In this document: positions 17,852-27,957 of the stretch, one piece after another
Position numbering within the stretch: position 1 is the first letter of the stretch
Layout of the letters: each line of letters starts with the position of its first letter
The notes under the pieces: model-generated
Seen by the model: only the letters and a program-made list of their open reading frames with translations
Told to the model about the DNA's origin: nothing
The model's database searches: none
Made by a program: the position numbers and the translations under genes
Assembly: GCA_039916305.1 (NCBI GenBank)
Contig: JBDSLR010000011.1
Span: forward strand, 20,813 to 84,812
Reading direction: 5' to 3'
From: JACMLD01 sp039916305
GTDB lineage: Bacteria; Bacteroidota; Bacteroidia; Chitinophagales; Chitinophagaceae
DNA length: 64,000 nt

Positions 17852-18601
17852 ATGATCATAAGGAAGTTAAAGGATGCTCTCCGGGAAAAAGCCTGGATTT
17901 TTTTAAAGGTAAAATGGAAGTTGAGATCCGGATTGTTCATCAAAGTTGAGAACGACAGCGATTGGTTTGTCTTTAACGAAATATTTACCAACAAAGAGTA
18001 TGACCCGGCTTTCCGGCTTTTCTTGTCCAACATTTCCTCTAATCCTTTGGTAGTAGATCTCGGCGCCAATGTTGGGTATTTTACACTTCGGGTGGCTGAT
18101 GAAATGTTGCTGGCCGGACATACGGATTTTACCATTGTTTCGCTGGAAGCATCGCCTTCAAACTTCGCAATATTACAGCGACGGCTGGTTCAGCCTTTGT
18201 TAAAAAACAAAGTAAAATATTTTTTAGGTCTCGCAGGACATAAAACGGGGTCTGCAAGCGTGGTTCATTCCAACCAGCATTATGGCCATTCTTCTGCCGG
18301 CGATGCTGCTGCAGGTACAGCCACTACCGTCAGTTACGTGGATATTGAAACGCTTACAGGCAGCAACGAAAAAAGAATTGGCCTTTTAAAATGCGATATT
18401 GAAGGCAGCGAAGAGATTTTTATTAGTGCATATGCCGGGCTTTTGCAAAGGGTGGATACGGCCGTATTTGAATTGCATGCCGGGGAATGTAATGTTGAAA
18501 ATTGCCGGAAAATGCTGGAAAACGCAGGTCTTTTCTCAAAGGGCATCATCAAAGAAGACCCGCCGTACCGCACCACCGTAGAAATTTTCAGCAGGCTGTA
18601 G
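17852..18601 (+). CDS. FkbM family SAM-dependent methyltransferase
   Basis: A 249-residue methyltransferase. The SAM motif VVDLGANVGYFTL lies at 67-79 and the family motif LLKCDIEGSEEIF at about 174-186. An N-terminal amphipathic stretch rich in Lys and Trp (REKAWIFLKVKWKLR) might touch the membrane. It is separated from the epimerase upstream by a 170-base gap that contains a short inverted repeat. Its likely role is O-methylation of a sugar hydroxyl in the glycan. Confidence 0.85.
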   Translation: MIIRKLKDALREKAWIFLKVKWKLRSGLFIKVENDSDWFVFNEIFTNKEYDPAFRLFLSNISSNPLVVDLGANVGYFTLRVADEMLLAGHTDFTIVSLEASPSNFAILQRRLVQPLLKNKVKYFLGLAGHKTGSASVVHSNQHYGHSSAGDAAAGTATTVSYVDIETLTGSNEKRIGLLKCDIEGSEEIFISAYAGLLQRVDTAVFELHAGECNVENCRKMLENAGLFSKGIIKEDPPYRTTVEIFSRL

Positions 18602-18619
18602 AAAAATATTTTTCTCTTT

Positions 18620-19618
18620 ATGGATCACGTAGTTATTAAAGATTCGGAACTCAACGGGTGGGAATATGGCATGCTGCGTTCTTTTGAAAACGCTATTGTA
18701 CAGGAAACAGGCGGACGCATACTTGAGCTGCCTCCATACCGGTTTGCTTCAAAATACATGCATCATTTTTCGCAGGGTATGAAGCGTGGCAAATACCGCA
18801 AGTATTTTCAGCAACAGCCTTTTGATATAAAGGCAGACATAGCCTGGTGTATACTGATGGGGCCGGAAAACTACAAGCTGGATTTGTATAAAAATTGGCA
18901 ACCCAAGTGTAAAATAAAAATTCTCTACCTGTACGATACTTTGCCGGCCCAGTATCCGCTCATCAAAAGGCTATTGAGTGACAATACCTGGGATATATTA
19001 ATTACCGCATTTAATGATGCGGTAGATGATCTGGAAAAACTCACTGGCAGAAAATGGCATTGCGTAGAGCAGGCCGCCGATGCCGGTCTTTTTCAACCGG
19101 CCCCTCTCAGCGAAAGGGTTATTCATTTTTCTTCTTATGGCAGAAAGCACCCTGTACTGCATGAAGCAGTGAAGGAATTTTGTGAAGCCCACCATTTGTA
19201 TTATGATTATACCACGCACGATGCCAAACACCCTGTGGCAGATGCAAGCGAACTGTATAAACAGTATGCATGGCATTTGACGCATAGCCAGTTTACTTTT
19301 TCGTGGCCGGTAGAACTAACCCATTCACAAAGGGCAGGTCACCTGCACCCCATAACCTGCAGGTGGTTTGAAGCAGTTGCTGCAGGAACCGTTATAGCAG
19401 GACAGGCACCGGGCAATCCTGCCTTTACTACCTATTTTGAAAAGGACCTGGTAGTACCCATGAACTACAATGCTACAAAAAAAGATTTTATAAAAGACCT
19501 GGAAGGATTGATGAGCAACCGGGACACATATTATTCGAAAGCCGCAGCGTTGAGTGAACAGTTAAAGGCTGCTCTCACCTGGAACGAAAGAGTGCAAAGA
19601 ATAATCAAAATGATATAG
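18620..19618 (+). CDS. Glycosyltransferase, CgeB-like / GT-B
   Basis: A 332-residue protein without the classic GT4 motifs. Its C-terminal half resembles the CgeB/Glyco_trans_1_2 domain: CRWFEAVAAGTVIAGQAPGN is followed by a short helical tail. The segment is preceded by HLTHSQFTFSWPVELTHS. A central ILYLYDTLP and DILITAFNDAVDDLEKLTG fit the hinge region. Some Bacteroidota glycan clusters carry proteins of this shape beside FkbM genes. The assignment rests on fold-level resemblance, so the transferase role is likely but not certain. Confidence 0.62.
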   Translation: MDHVVIKDSELNGWEYGMLRSFENAIVQETGGRILELPPYRFASKYMHHFSQGMKRGKYRKYFQQQPFDIKADIAWCILMGPENYKLDLYKNWQPKCKIKILYLYDTLPAQYPLIKRLLSDNTWDILITAFNDAVDDLEKLTGRKWHCVEQAADAGLFQPAPLSERVIHFSSYGRKHPVLHEAVKEFCEAHHLYYDYTTHDAKHPVADASELYKQYAWHLTHSQFTFSWPVELTHSQRAGHLHPITCRWFEAVAAGTVIAGQAPGNPAFTTYFEKDLVVPMNYNATKKDFIKDLEGLMSNRDTYYSKAAALSEQLKAALTWNERVQRIIKMI

Positions 19619-19629
19619 CGCACACTGCT

Positions 19630-20817
19630 ATGGGGAGTAAAAAAAAACTGGTAATAGTCAGCACGCATCCTGTTCAATACAATGCGCCTTTATTTAAACT
19701 GCTTGCTGAAAGGGGAAATATAGAGATAACGGTTATATACAGCTGGGGGCCTGCAGTAAAGGACCCGGTATATGACCCGGGATTTGAAAAAATAATTCAG
19801 TGGGATCTTCCTTTGCTGGAAGGATATAAATATATTTTCCCGGAGAACACTGCAAAACAAAAAGGGTCGCATCATTTTAATGGAATAGACAACCCAGGTA
19901 TCATAACAATAATAAAAGATTGTGCGCCGGATGCGATTTTAGTATATGGCTGGTCGTTTAAAAGTCATTTAAAATTGTTGCGGTATTTTTCTAATAAGAA
20001 GATGATTCTTTTCAGGGGTGATTCAACCCTGCTTGATGATAAAGCAGGAGGTTTCAGGGCAGTAATCCGCAAATATTTTCTTACCTGGGTATACCGTTAT
20101 ATACACTACGCTTTATATACAGGCAAAAATAATTATAATTATTTCACAGAGGCAGGGTTGCGTAATGCGCAACTGCTGTATGCGCCGCACGCTGTGGACA
20201 ATGGCAGGTTTTATAAAAATAGCGAATCGGAGGCGCAGGCTTTGGAATACAGGCGTACACTGAATATCGGTGCAGGCGAATTGGTCTTTCTTTTTGCGGG
20301 AAAATTTGAATCAAAAAAGGACCCACTGCTTTTACTAAGTGCTTTTATGGAACAGGACCTGTATAAAAATGCACAGCTTGTTTTTGTTGGAAACGGCCGG
20401 TTAGAAAATGAATTAAAGCAAATGGCCGCAGGTGTGCCCTCCATACATTTTATGGATTTCCAAAATCAAACCCGCATGCCGGGGGTATACCAAATGGCAG
20501 ATGTGTTTGTGTTGCCATCTAAAGGGCCGGGTGAAACCTGGGGGCTTGCTATTAATGAAAGTATGGCAGCGGGGTGCGCAGTTATAGCGAGTGATAAATG
20601 CGGTGGGGCAATTGACCTGGTAGAAAATGGAAGCAACGGCTTTATTTTTAAATCCGGCAACAGGAAAGAATTGACAGACAGTATGCAGGCTATGGCGGGT
20701 AATCCGGGTCGGCTGGTTGCTATGAAAGCAGCATCCATTGAAAAAATAGCTGCATTTAGTTTTACTGCTGTAGCAACCACTATTGAAATTATTGTGGCAA
20801 GGGCCGGTACTATTTAA
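19630..20817 (+). CDS. Glycosyltransferase family 4 (GT-B)
   Basis: A 395-residue GT-B transferase. KKLVIVSTHPVQYNAPLFKL at the N-terminus is a recognisable GT4 subgroup start. LFAGKFESKKDPLLLLSA (about 220) opens the donor domain. The donor motif is PSKGPGETWGLAINESMAAG, where the GETWGLAINE replaces the more common EGFGLVLLE. CGGAIDLVENGSNGFIF closes the site. It is likely cytoplasmic and starts 11 bases after the preceding gene. Confidence 0.87.
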   Translation: MGSKKKLVIVSTHPVQYNAPLFKLLAERGNIEITVIYSWGPAVKDPVYDPGFEKIIQWDLPLLEGYKYIFPENTAKQKGSHHFNGIDNPGIITIIKDCAPDAILVYGWSFKSHLKLLRYFSNKKMILFRGDSTLLDDKAGGFRAVIRKYFLTWVYRYIHYALYTGKNNYNYFTEAGLRNAQLLYAPHAVDNGRFYKNSESEAQALEYRRTLNIGAGELVFLFAGKFESKKDPLLLLSAFMEQDLYKNAQLVFVGNGRLENELKQMAAGVPSIHFMDFQNQTRMPGVYQMADVFVLPSKGPGETWGLAINESMAAGCAVIASDKCGGAIDLVENGSNGFIFKSGNRKELTDSMQAMAGNPGRLVAMKAASIEKIAAFSFTAVATTIEIIVARAGTI

Positions 20818-20923
20818 TTAGTGCCGGGCAATCAAAGTTGAAATAGTACAGAACAACATATATATTCTGTGATCTGCAGGGTGTTGGATACCACGCAGTT
20901 TGATAGTAAATAAAAAATAATTC

Positions 20924-22054
20924 ATGCAGTTATCAGGTACCAATATGCCGGTTAGTGCGGGTGCCGGCAAACGCATCCCCGAACTCGACGGATTAAGGGG
21001 CATGGCTATTCTGCTGGTACTCTCTTTCCATTATATTAATAATGAACTTATACATAGTACTGGCAGGCTGGGTAAAGTATTGGCAAAACTTACTTCATTC
21101 GGGTGGGTAGGTGTGGATCTTTTCTTTGTGCTGTCTGGTTTTCTCATAGGCAGTATTCTCATCAGGAATACTGGCTCCAGCAGATATTTCTCGTCTTTTT
21201 ACCTTCGCCGCATGGTACGCATCATTCCCAATTACTACCTGCTGCTACTGATTTTCCTGGTTATTTTATCGGTTCCATTTTTTAAGGATAATTATTTTCT
21301 TACCGGTAATAATGTGATACCGCAGTGGTCCTATTTTGCCATGCTGCATAATTTTTACATGGCATACCTGGAAAACATGGGCAATACCGCCCTTTCCGTT
21401 ACCTGGTCAATTGGTATTGAAGAACAATTTTACATCGTATTTCCGCTGGTTGTGTATTTTGTAAATTATAAATGGCTGCCGGTTATCCTGGTTGCGGCCA
21501 TCGTGGCTGCCTGTTTTTTAAGAATGGGCTATAAAAGCTGGATACCCGCTTATGTTTTATTGCCTTGCCGGATGGATGCGCTTTCCTTTGGGGCATTGGT
21601 GGCATGGCTGAATCACTATCATGATTTGCAAGTGCTTGTAAAAAAATATTTCCGGCTGTTGATAGCTGTTATAGCGGCAGATATGGCTGCCTGTATGTAC
21701 TTATACCTGAAGTACGAGGATCTTGGCCCTGTTAAAAATTCCCTGTTTGCGATCGTTTTTGCCATTATGCTTGTTTTTGCATTAACGCTGAAGGAAAGCT
21801 GGTATGGCAAGATACTCCGGAGCAATATATTGGTGCGCATAGGAACCATTTCTTATTCGCTCTATCTTTTTCATTACCTTATTTTGGGTCTATTTCATCA
21901 TATGATAGGCAATAAACAGGGTGTAGGTATTTATAACACAACGGACCTTATTATAGCTGTCATTGCTTTTATCGTATCCATTATTTTTTCCTGGGTAGTT
22001 TTTAAATTCCTGGAAACGCCTATGGTAAACTGGGGCAGGCGGTTTAAGTATTAA
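20924..22054 (+). CDS. Acyltransferase family 3 (OafA/YrhL-like) membrane protein
   Basis: A 376-residue integral membrane protein with about ten hydrophobic segments. The catalytic region is RIPELDGLRGMAILLVLSFH (about 16-35), followed by GWVGVDLFFVLSGFLIG at about 60-76 and the basic FYLRRMVRIIPNYYLL. These are the R-X10-H and GVDLFFVLSG signatures of AT3 proteins. They move acyl groups, usually acetyl, across or at the inner membrane to O-acylate glycans. It has no C-terminal SGNH domain. In this locus it is a candidate to transfer an unusual acyl group, including any product of the E1/E2 module further on; that link is inference. Confidence 0.88.
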   Translation: MQLSGTNMPVSAGAGKRIPELDGLRGMAILLVLSFHYINNELIHSTGRLGKVLAKLTSFGWVGVDLFFVLSGFLIGSILIRNTGSSRYFSSFYLRRMVRIIPNYYLLLLIFLVILSVPFFKDNYFLTGNNVIPQWSYFAMLHNFYMAYLENMGNTALSVTWSIGIEEQFYIVFPLVVYFVNYKWLPVILVAAIVAACFLRMGYKSWIPAYVLLPCRMDALSFGALVAWLNHYHDLQVLVKKYFRLLIAVIAADMAACMYLYLKYEDLGPVKNSLFAIVFAIMLVFALTLKESWYGKILRSNILVRIGTISYSLYLFHYLILGLFHHMIGNKQGVGIYNTTDLIIAVIAFIVSIIFSWVVFKFLETPMVNWGRRFKY

Positions 22055-22151
22055 CTGTGGTAACAGTTGATTACGCTACGAGGTTGGGGTCAGTAAAAGT
22101 AAACAGCGGATTTCTGCCCGTGTTGATTTAATATATGTTTAATATCATTTA

Positions 22152-22985
22152 ATGGATAAACTATTCAGGAGCCTGCCTTCGTTCAGGGGGAAGCAAAGGC
22201 TGGCAAGGTTTTTAATGGCAGCTGCTGTGAACGGCAAAAAAGACATCCGGGTAAAAGGCAGGCATCATTGTACTTATCTCTTGCCCAATATCCAGGAGAA
22301 TGTTGGTTTTGATATTTTTATAAACGGCGAATATGAACCTGAAATACAGGCATTAATTGTAACGTTGCTGCCTGAAAATGGTTGCTTCCTGGACCTGGGT
22401 GCCAATATTGGATCTATCATTGTACCGGTAGCAAAACGCAGGCCCGATATTAAAGCAGCTGGCGTAGAAGCCGCACCCTGGATATTTCCCTACCTCCAGG
22501 AAAATATTGCGAAGAATAACCTTGCCAATGTAGTATTGATTAATAACGCGTTGTTTGATGTAGACGACAAAGAGCTCGATTTTTTTAGTCCCCATGATAA
22601 ATTTGGCAAGGGATCGCTGTCCCCCGTATTTACACAAGAAGGTGTAAAAGTGAAAACTAAAAAAGTAGATAGTATTGTCAGGCAGTTAAACATAGAAAAA
22701 GTAGATCTTATAAAAATAGATGTAGAAGGATTTGAATATTTTGTTTTCAAAGGCGCTGAGAACCTGCTTAAGGCACAGGATGCTCCCGTAATAATTTTTG
22801 AATTTGTTGATTGGGCCGAACAGCGTGCCATGGACCTGCAGCCAGGGTCTGCGCAGCAGCTGCTCATGGAAATGGGGTATATCCTGTACGAAATTGAAGG
22901 GGATAGCCTGGTAAAGCGGGATGCCTGTATCAGGGAAGGCTCTTGTAATTTAATCGCCTCAAAAAAAGAACTCAGGAGAGGATAG
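22152..22985 (+). CDS. FkbM family SAM-dependent methyltransferase
   Basis: A 277-residue protein with SAM motif FLDLGANIGSIIVPVAKR (79-96) and family motif LIKIDVEGFEYFVFKGAENL near 190-209. It is the third FkbM protein of the cluster and differs clearly from the other two in length and in its N-terminus. A gap of 97 bases separates it from the acyltransferase upstream. It is likely to be a sugar O-methyltransferase. Confidence 0.87.
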   Translation: MDKLFRSLPSFRGKQRLARFLMAAAVNGKKDIRVKGRHHCTYLLPNIQENVGFDIFINGEYEPEIQALIVTLLPENGCFLDLGANIGSIIVPVAKRRPDIKAAGVEAAPWIFPYLQENIAKNNLANVVLINNALFDVDDKELDFFSPHDKFGKGSLSPVFTQEGVKVKTKKVDSIVRQLNIEKVDLIKIDVEGFEYFVFKGAENLLKAQDAPVIIFEFVDWAEQRAMDLQPGSAQQLLMEMGYILYEIEGDSLVKRDACIREGSCNLIASKKELRRG

Positions 22986-22990
22986 CTTGT

Positions 22991-24016
22991 ATGAGATTAT
23001 TGATTGTTGGTTCAGATAAAGTACACGCCATCGAAAATTTTTACGTGAAATACCTGCGCGGTTCGGTGCCCGATGTAGTACTTTTTCCGGCTACCAGTAT
23101 TTTTCATGATTACTACTATAAAAGTCTTTTCAATAAACTTGTATACAGGGCTGGTATATCTCCTATACTTACAACAATTAATAAAAAGTTTAAAAAGTTG
23201 GTGGAGGATTTTGACCCTGCCTGTATTTGGATTTTTAAAGGAATGGAGCTTTTCCCTTCCACACTGGAATGGGTGAGAAACCGGGGAATTAAACTGGCAA
23301 ATTATAACCCCGACAACCCTTTTATTTTTACAGGCCGTGGCAGTGGCAATAAAAACATCACGGATTCCCTGTCTTTGTATGATCTTCAGTTTACCTATAG
23401 CATGGAAATAAAGCGGCAATTGATGGAAGCAAGCAGCGCCAAAGTGGTGTTACTGCCTTTTGCGTATGATATTCCCGATGCTGTGCTGACTGCAGTCCGT
23501 GAACAAACCGAAATAATAAAAACCTGTTTTTTAGGAAACCCTGACCCGCAAAGGGCAGCTTTTATACAGCAGCTGGCAGAAATGGGCGCATCCATTGATG
23601 TGTATGGAAATGACTGGAACAAATTTATCAGTCACAGCAGCATAACTGTTTTTCCACCTGTTTATGAACTTGAACTCTGGAAAACGCTGGCCCGCTACAG
23701 GGTACAGCTCAATATTATGCGGGTGCACAATGTAAATTCACACAATATGCGGAGTTTTGAAGTGCCCGCTATTGGAGGCATACAGCTGGCGCCGGATACA
23801 CCCGAGCACCGTGTTTTTTTTGAATCGGGGAAAGAGATTTTTTTGTACAGCAATACCGCGGAATGTTTGGAGAAAATAAACTATCTGATACAATTGCCCC
23901 AATCAACCGCTGCTTCCATCAGAAGCGCGGCACAAAACAGGTGCGTGGCAAGTGGCTACAGTTACCGTAACAGGGCTGCACAGGTAGCAGGCGAATTAAA
24001 ATCATTGCTTGGGTAA
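22991..24016 (+). CDS. CgeB-family glycosyltransferase-like protein
   Basis: A 341-residue GT-B-like protein. The N-terminal Rossmann strand is MRLLIVGSDKVHAIENFY. The C-terminal domain has the CgeB (Glyco_trans_1_2) signature NIMRVHNVNSHNMRSFEVPA, then GGIQLAPDTPEHRVFFESGK and a predicted helical end. Proteins of this family were named for spore-coat maturation but are glycosyltransferases in many glycan loci. The central TCFLGNPDPQRAAFIQQLAE opens the second domain. It overlaps the next gene by 8 bases. Confidence 0.78.
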   Translation: MRLLIVGSDKVHAIENFYVKYLRGSVPDVVLFPATSIFHDYYYKSLFNKLVYRAGISPILTTINKKFKKLVEDFDPACIWIFKGMELFPSTLEWVRNRGIKLANYNPDNPFIFTGRGSGNKNITDSLSLYDLQFTYSMEIKRQLMEASSAKVVLLPFAYDIPDAVLTAVREQTEIIKTCFLGNPDPQRAAFIQQLAEMGASIDVYGNDWNKFISHSSITVFPPVYELELWKTLARYRVQLNIMRVHNVNSHNMRSFEVPAIGGIQLAPDTPEHRVFFESGKEIFLYSNTAECLEKINYLIQLPQSTAASIRSAAQNRCVASGYSYRNRAAQVAGELKSLLG

Positions 24017-25166
24017 GCCGCTTTTTATTATACATTTTCAGCCGCTGGAATTATATCCACCGGTAATGAACCTGGCAGATTATATCAGTAGCCTGCATCA
24101 GGATAGCGCTGTAATAATCATATCAACCCATTGCCAAAACGGACTTACGCCTTTCTCTGCCAAAAGTAAAAAGATTAAAATTGTACGATTGGGTGCATCA
24201 GGGCCTGCAATGCCTGCTGTTAAGCGGTACCTGAATTATCTGTATTTCTACCTGGGGGCGTTTTTATTACTATTATTCAGGCGGCCGGGCGTTATTATAT
24301 ATTATGAAACGCTTTCAGCCTACCCGGCATACCTCTATAAAAAATATATTTCCGGCAGTATCCCTTTATTTATTCATTATCATGAGTATACTTCCCCCGG
24401 TGAATATGCAGCGGGCATGAAACTGGTAAGGTATTTCCATCAAAAAGAAAAGAAATTATACCCAGGGGCAGCATGGATATCTCATACCAATGAAGGACGC
24501 ATGAGCCGTTTTTTGGCAGATGAAGGATTGGTACGGGGGAAAAATATACAGCTCCTGCCCAATTATCCATCTGAATTATGGTGCTTGCATGCAAACAAAA
24601 GCCCTGTGCAAGCAGGTCAGCCACTGAAAATAGTATATGCGGGCGCCGTAAGCATGGATACCATGTATATAGAAGCGTTTGCCAATTGGGTGAAGTCAAA
24701 GCAGGGGCAACTGTTGTGGGATATTTATTCCAATAACATAACAGCGGAAGCCGGGGCTTTTTTCAACCAGCTGCAGACACCGTTCATAAGGTTGTTACAT
24801 GGCGTTAATTATGGAGAACTGGCCGGTATTCTGCCCAATTACCAGGTAGGTATTATTCTCTACAATGGACATATACCCAATTATGTATTGAATGCACCCA
24901 ATAAGCTTTTTGAATACCTCGCCTGCGGACTGGATGTTTGGTATCCGGATGTAATGACAGGATGTACACCTTATAATACAACCGGCACTTACCCTGTAGT
25001 AAAGCCCCTTGATTTTTTGAAACTAGGTAGTTTGCAGGTTGAGCAGCTTACAAACCGGGATGAGTATACACATAAAGTTCAGGGGTATTTTTATGAACAT
25101 ATTTACGCTGGCCTGATGCAGCATGTAAGCATCGCCATCAAAAATGGCGCAGACATTGCTGCATGA
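24009..25166 (+). CDS. Glycosyltransferase (GT4-like, GT-B)
   Basis: A 385-residue protein. The start is TTG at 24009, overlapping the previous gene by 8 bases. It gives an N-terminal strand KPLFIIHFQPLELYPPV, whereas the first ATG would remove that strand. A hydrophobic segment AFLLLLFRRPGVIIYY near 77-95 probably packs on the membrane. The C-terminal half includes KIVYAGAVSMDTMYIEAF and GIILYNGHIPNYVLNAPNKL, followed by FEYLACGLDVWYP, which corresponds to the donor-site E. It is a divergent GT-B member; the donor is unknown. Confidence 0.72.
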   Translation: MGKPLFIIHFQPLELYPPVMNLADYISSLHQDSAVIIISTHCQNGLTPFSAKSKKIKIVRLGASGPAMPAVKRYLNYLYFYLGAFLLLLFRRPGVIIYYETLSAYPAYLYKKYISGSIPLFIHYHEYTSPGEYAAGMKLVRYFHQKEKKLYPGAAWISHTNEGRMSRFLADEGLVRGKNIQLLPNYPSELWCLHANKSPVQAGQPLKIVYAGAVSMDTMYIEAFANWVKSKQGQLLWDIYSNNITAEAGAFFNQLQTPFIRLLHGVNYGELAGILPNYQVGIILYNGHIPNYVLNAPNKLFEYLACGLDVWYPDVMTGCTPYNTTGTYPVVKPLDFLKLGSLQVEQLTNRDEYTHKVQGYFYEHIYAGLMQHVSIAIKNGADIAA

Positions 25167-25233
25167 TGTATTGTAAAGGAGCAGGCAATCAATATAGCAT
25201 AGTTATCCTGCTGTTTAAGGCAGGACGAATGAT

Positions 25234-26658
25234 ATGAAACGATATTTTTTCACCGTGTTTATTTTAGTAATATGCCTGTTGTCATTGATAACAACCTGGT
25301 ATGCCCAGCTTTCTATAACACTGGCTGTATTACTGCTGGTAATGCTGCTCGACAAAATAGGAAAAGGAATTGTATTACGTGAGACGATCGCTTTTCTCTA
25401 CGTGTTTACCTGCCTGGTGATGCCCATCATCGGCTATAATTTTTATGATGCATCCAACAGGCTGGCCAAGCTATGGGTAAGGTATATGCCAGTACCAGTG
25501 GAAACTTATTTTGTCTTTGCCCTGCCGGCCGTTAGTTTCTTTTGCTTTGCACTTACGCTGCCCTTTGCAACGCGCAATAACACTGAAGAGGGCCAGGGAT
25601 TAAGAGACCTGATAAACCGGATAAAAACCAATCTCCTGGCGCACCCAAAGACAGGGTGGATGATTGCGGGTGTTGGACTCGCTGTTTCCTTTGTAGTAAA
25701 TTTTTTACCTGCTGGCCTGCAATTTTTTGCAACGCTGTTTTATTTTGGGTCTTTTGCCGGATTGTTGTATACCCACTATTCGCCTAATTTCAAGTATAAG
25801 AAACTGTCCATGTGGCTATTTGGATTATTTATACTTAACAATGCCCTTGTTCTGGGCATGTTTACCATAGTTGCTTATATGGGCTTTACGATTTTTTCCT
25901 TTTTTTTATTGGGAAAGCGCATATCGATGTTTAAAAAATTATTCATTTTTATAGCGGCGGCGTTTTTACTCATTGTGCTGCAGAATGTAAAGCTTACCTA
26001 CCGCAATTACGTATGGCATTCAAATTATAGCGGTAGTAAGATGGCATTGTTTTCAGAACTTTTTTTTGAGAATATTCAAAAAGGCGGCGACCTGGTTGAA
26101 AAGAATGCTTTTTTCCAGATTTATACCCGGGCCAACCAGGGTTATAATGTGGCTTTGGTAATGCGCAGGATTCCTGCTGTAAAACCATTCGACAATGGCA
26201 ACAACCTGCTGACTAATTTTGCCTCCGCATTTGTGCCACGGTTTTTATGGCCAGATAAACCTGAAGCGGGTGGTAAATTTAATATGGAATATTATGCAGG
26301 CTGGCGTATACACGGCTGGTCTACTAACGTGGGGCCCCTGGGTGAGGCATACGGCAGCTTTGGCGTAACCGGTGGCATTGTTTACATGTTTTTCCTGGGC
26401 TTATTTATCAGGTGGATTTACCTGCAGGTATTTAAAATTACCAGGACGATTCCTCTGCTGGTCTGCTGGTTGCCCGTGTTTTTTTTCCAGATAATAAGCT
26501 CTTCAGAAACCGATAGCCTCCAGATTTTTAACTCGTTGATTAAAGCTTCTTTTTTTGTATGGCTCTTATATAAAGTTTGGCCGCAATGGTTTGGTGTTAT
26601 TAAAAAGAAATACATAAAACGCAGTTCAAAAATACTGCTTCCTGAACCTTCCAGATAA
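25234..26658 (+). CDS. Polytopic membrane protein, O-antigen polymerase-like (Wzy/EpsG-like candidate)
   Basis: A 474-residue protein with about ten or more hydrophobic spans, starting with KRYFFTVFILVICLLSLITT. A large soluble loop lies at about 255-360 with basic and aromatic residues: RNYVWHSNYSG, FVPRFLWPDKPEAGGKF and GWSTNVGPLGEAYGSFG. The RFLWPDKP and GPLGEAYGSFG segments are seen in Bacteroidota proteins annotated as oligosaccharide repeat unit polymerases. This is the only good polymerase candidate in the window. No Wzx flippase is present here, so it is presumably upstream or elsewhere. Confidence 0.7.
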   Translation: MKRYFFTVFILVICLLSLITTWYAQLSITLAVLLLVMLLDKIGKGIVLRETIAFLYVFTCLVMPIIGYNFYDASNRLAKLWVRYMPVPVETYFVFALPAVSFFCFALTLPFATRNNTEEGQGLRDLINRIKTNLLAHPKTGWMIAGVGLAVSFVVNFLPAGLQFFATLFYFGSFAGLLYTHYSPNFKYKKLSMWLFGLFILNNALVLGMFTIVAYMGFTIFSFFLLGKRISMFKKLFIFIAAAFLLIVLQNVKLTYRNYVWHSNYSGSKMALFSELFFENIQKGGDLVEKNAFFQIYTRANQGYNVALVMRRIPAVKPFDNGNNLLTNFASAFVPRFLWPDKPEAGGKFNMEYYAGWRIHGWSTNVGPLGEAYGSFGVTGGIVYMFFLGLFIRWIYLQVFKITRTIPLLVCWLPVFFFQIISSSETDSLQIFNSLIKASFFVWLLYKVWPQWFGVIKKKYIKRSSKILLPEPSR

Positions 26659-26818
26659 TCCATTGGTCACTAACAATAAGATCAGTATACAAAATCATGC
26701 ATACATAATGCATTAATTAAAGCGGTTTATAACAGCTCAAAATTTCCAAAGAATATTTTCTATACTTTATAAACGATAGTAGGTTGGTTTTTAAGATTAG
26801 CGCAGATGAATTACCGGT

Positions 26819-27844
26819 ATGGATATTAGATTTTTTTTAAGGAAAAAATACCCGGGGTATTTTAGTATCGAACAACTGTTTGTTGCCATCTGTAATACGG
26901 TTCGGGTAAGGTTACCCCAAAACGATTCGGCCGATATAATTGAGGTGCCTTATTATTTCAGCCCGCTCAATTTTTTAAGGAATATTTTTTTTCTAAGGGC
27001 CCGGCAGTGTAATGTCAATCATATTACAGGCGATATTCACTATGCCATCCTGGGTTGCAGCCGTGAAAACCTGAATGTATTAACCATTCACGACTGTGTT
27101 TTACTTGAAAAATATTCGAAGTGGAATCCAAAGTATTGGGTGTTCCGGATCCTTTGGTATGAGTTACCGATGCGCAAAGCTGATCTGATAACGGTTATTT
27201 CAGAAAAAACAAAGACAGACCTTATTACTAAAATTGGTTATGGTGAACAAAAAATTCGGGTGGTTGGTAATTTTGTGAATGATGCTTTTGTGTATCAGCC
27301 AACTATTTTCAACAAGGCAAATCCAAGACTTTTATTTATAGGATCTACCGATAACAAAAACCTGGACCGTATTTTACAAGCCATCACTGGCTTAACCTGC
27401 AACCTGCAGATAGTAGGAAAAATTTCGGCGGCGCAGCAGTTGTTCATTGATAACAATAATATACAAACACATTTGTCTTTTGAATTGACCCTGCCAGAAC
27501 TGGCAGACCAATACAGCAAGGCTGATATTGTTTTGTTTCCGTCACTGTATGAAGGATTTGGTATGCTCATCATTGAAGCAAATGCTACCGGTCGGCCCGT
27601 TATTACCAGTAATATTTCTCCTATGAAAGAAGTGGCCGGCGAGGCCGCCTGCTTTGTTGACCCTTACAGTGTTTCGGCCATACGGGAAGGCATTATAAAA
27701 GTGATTGAGGATGACGTCTTCCGTGCAATGCTTGTAGCAAAAGGGTTGAAAAATGCTGCATTGTACCGGCCTGAACGTGTTGCGGACACATACATACAGC
27801 TTTACAAAGAATTTTCTCAAAAGCTGGGGCATGCGGCTTTGTAG
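26819..27844 (+). CDS. Glycosyltransferase family 4 (GT-B)
   Basis: A 341-residue GT-B transferase. The C-terminal domain is clear: PRLLFIGSTDNKNLDRIL opens it, PSLYEGFGMLIIEANATG gives the EX7E donor site, and SNISPMKEVAGEAACFVDP follows. The N-terminal domain has ILGCSRENLNVLTIHDCVLL and the metal-independent ITVISEKTKTDL. A 160-base AT-rich gap precedes it, in which no clear TAnnTTTG promoter was found. Confidence 0.87.
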   Translation: MDIRFFLRKKYPGYFSIEQLFVAICNTVRVRLPQNDSADIIEVPYYFSPLNFLRNIFFLRARQCNVNHITGDIHYAILGCSRENLNVLTIHDCVLLEKYSKWNPKYWVFRILWYELPMRKADLITVISEKTKTDLITKIGYGEQKIRVVGNFVNDAFVYQPTIFNKANPRLLFIGSTDNKNLDRILQAITGLTCNLQIVGKISAAQQLFIDNNNIQTHLSFELTLPELADQYSKADIVLFPSLYEGFGMLIIEANATGRPVITSNISPMKEVAGEAACFVDPYSVSAIREGIIKVIEDDVFRAMLVAKGLKNAALYRPERVADTYIQLYKEFSQKLGHAAL

Positions 27845-27957
27845 AGAAGCTCAATTAGACGGTTAAACATTTTGTGGGCAGGTATAATTTTTGAATTTAA
27901 AAAACTGGCCCTGGCTATTAATAAACCGGGCATTTGTATTAGTTTATACTTCACAGG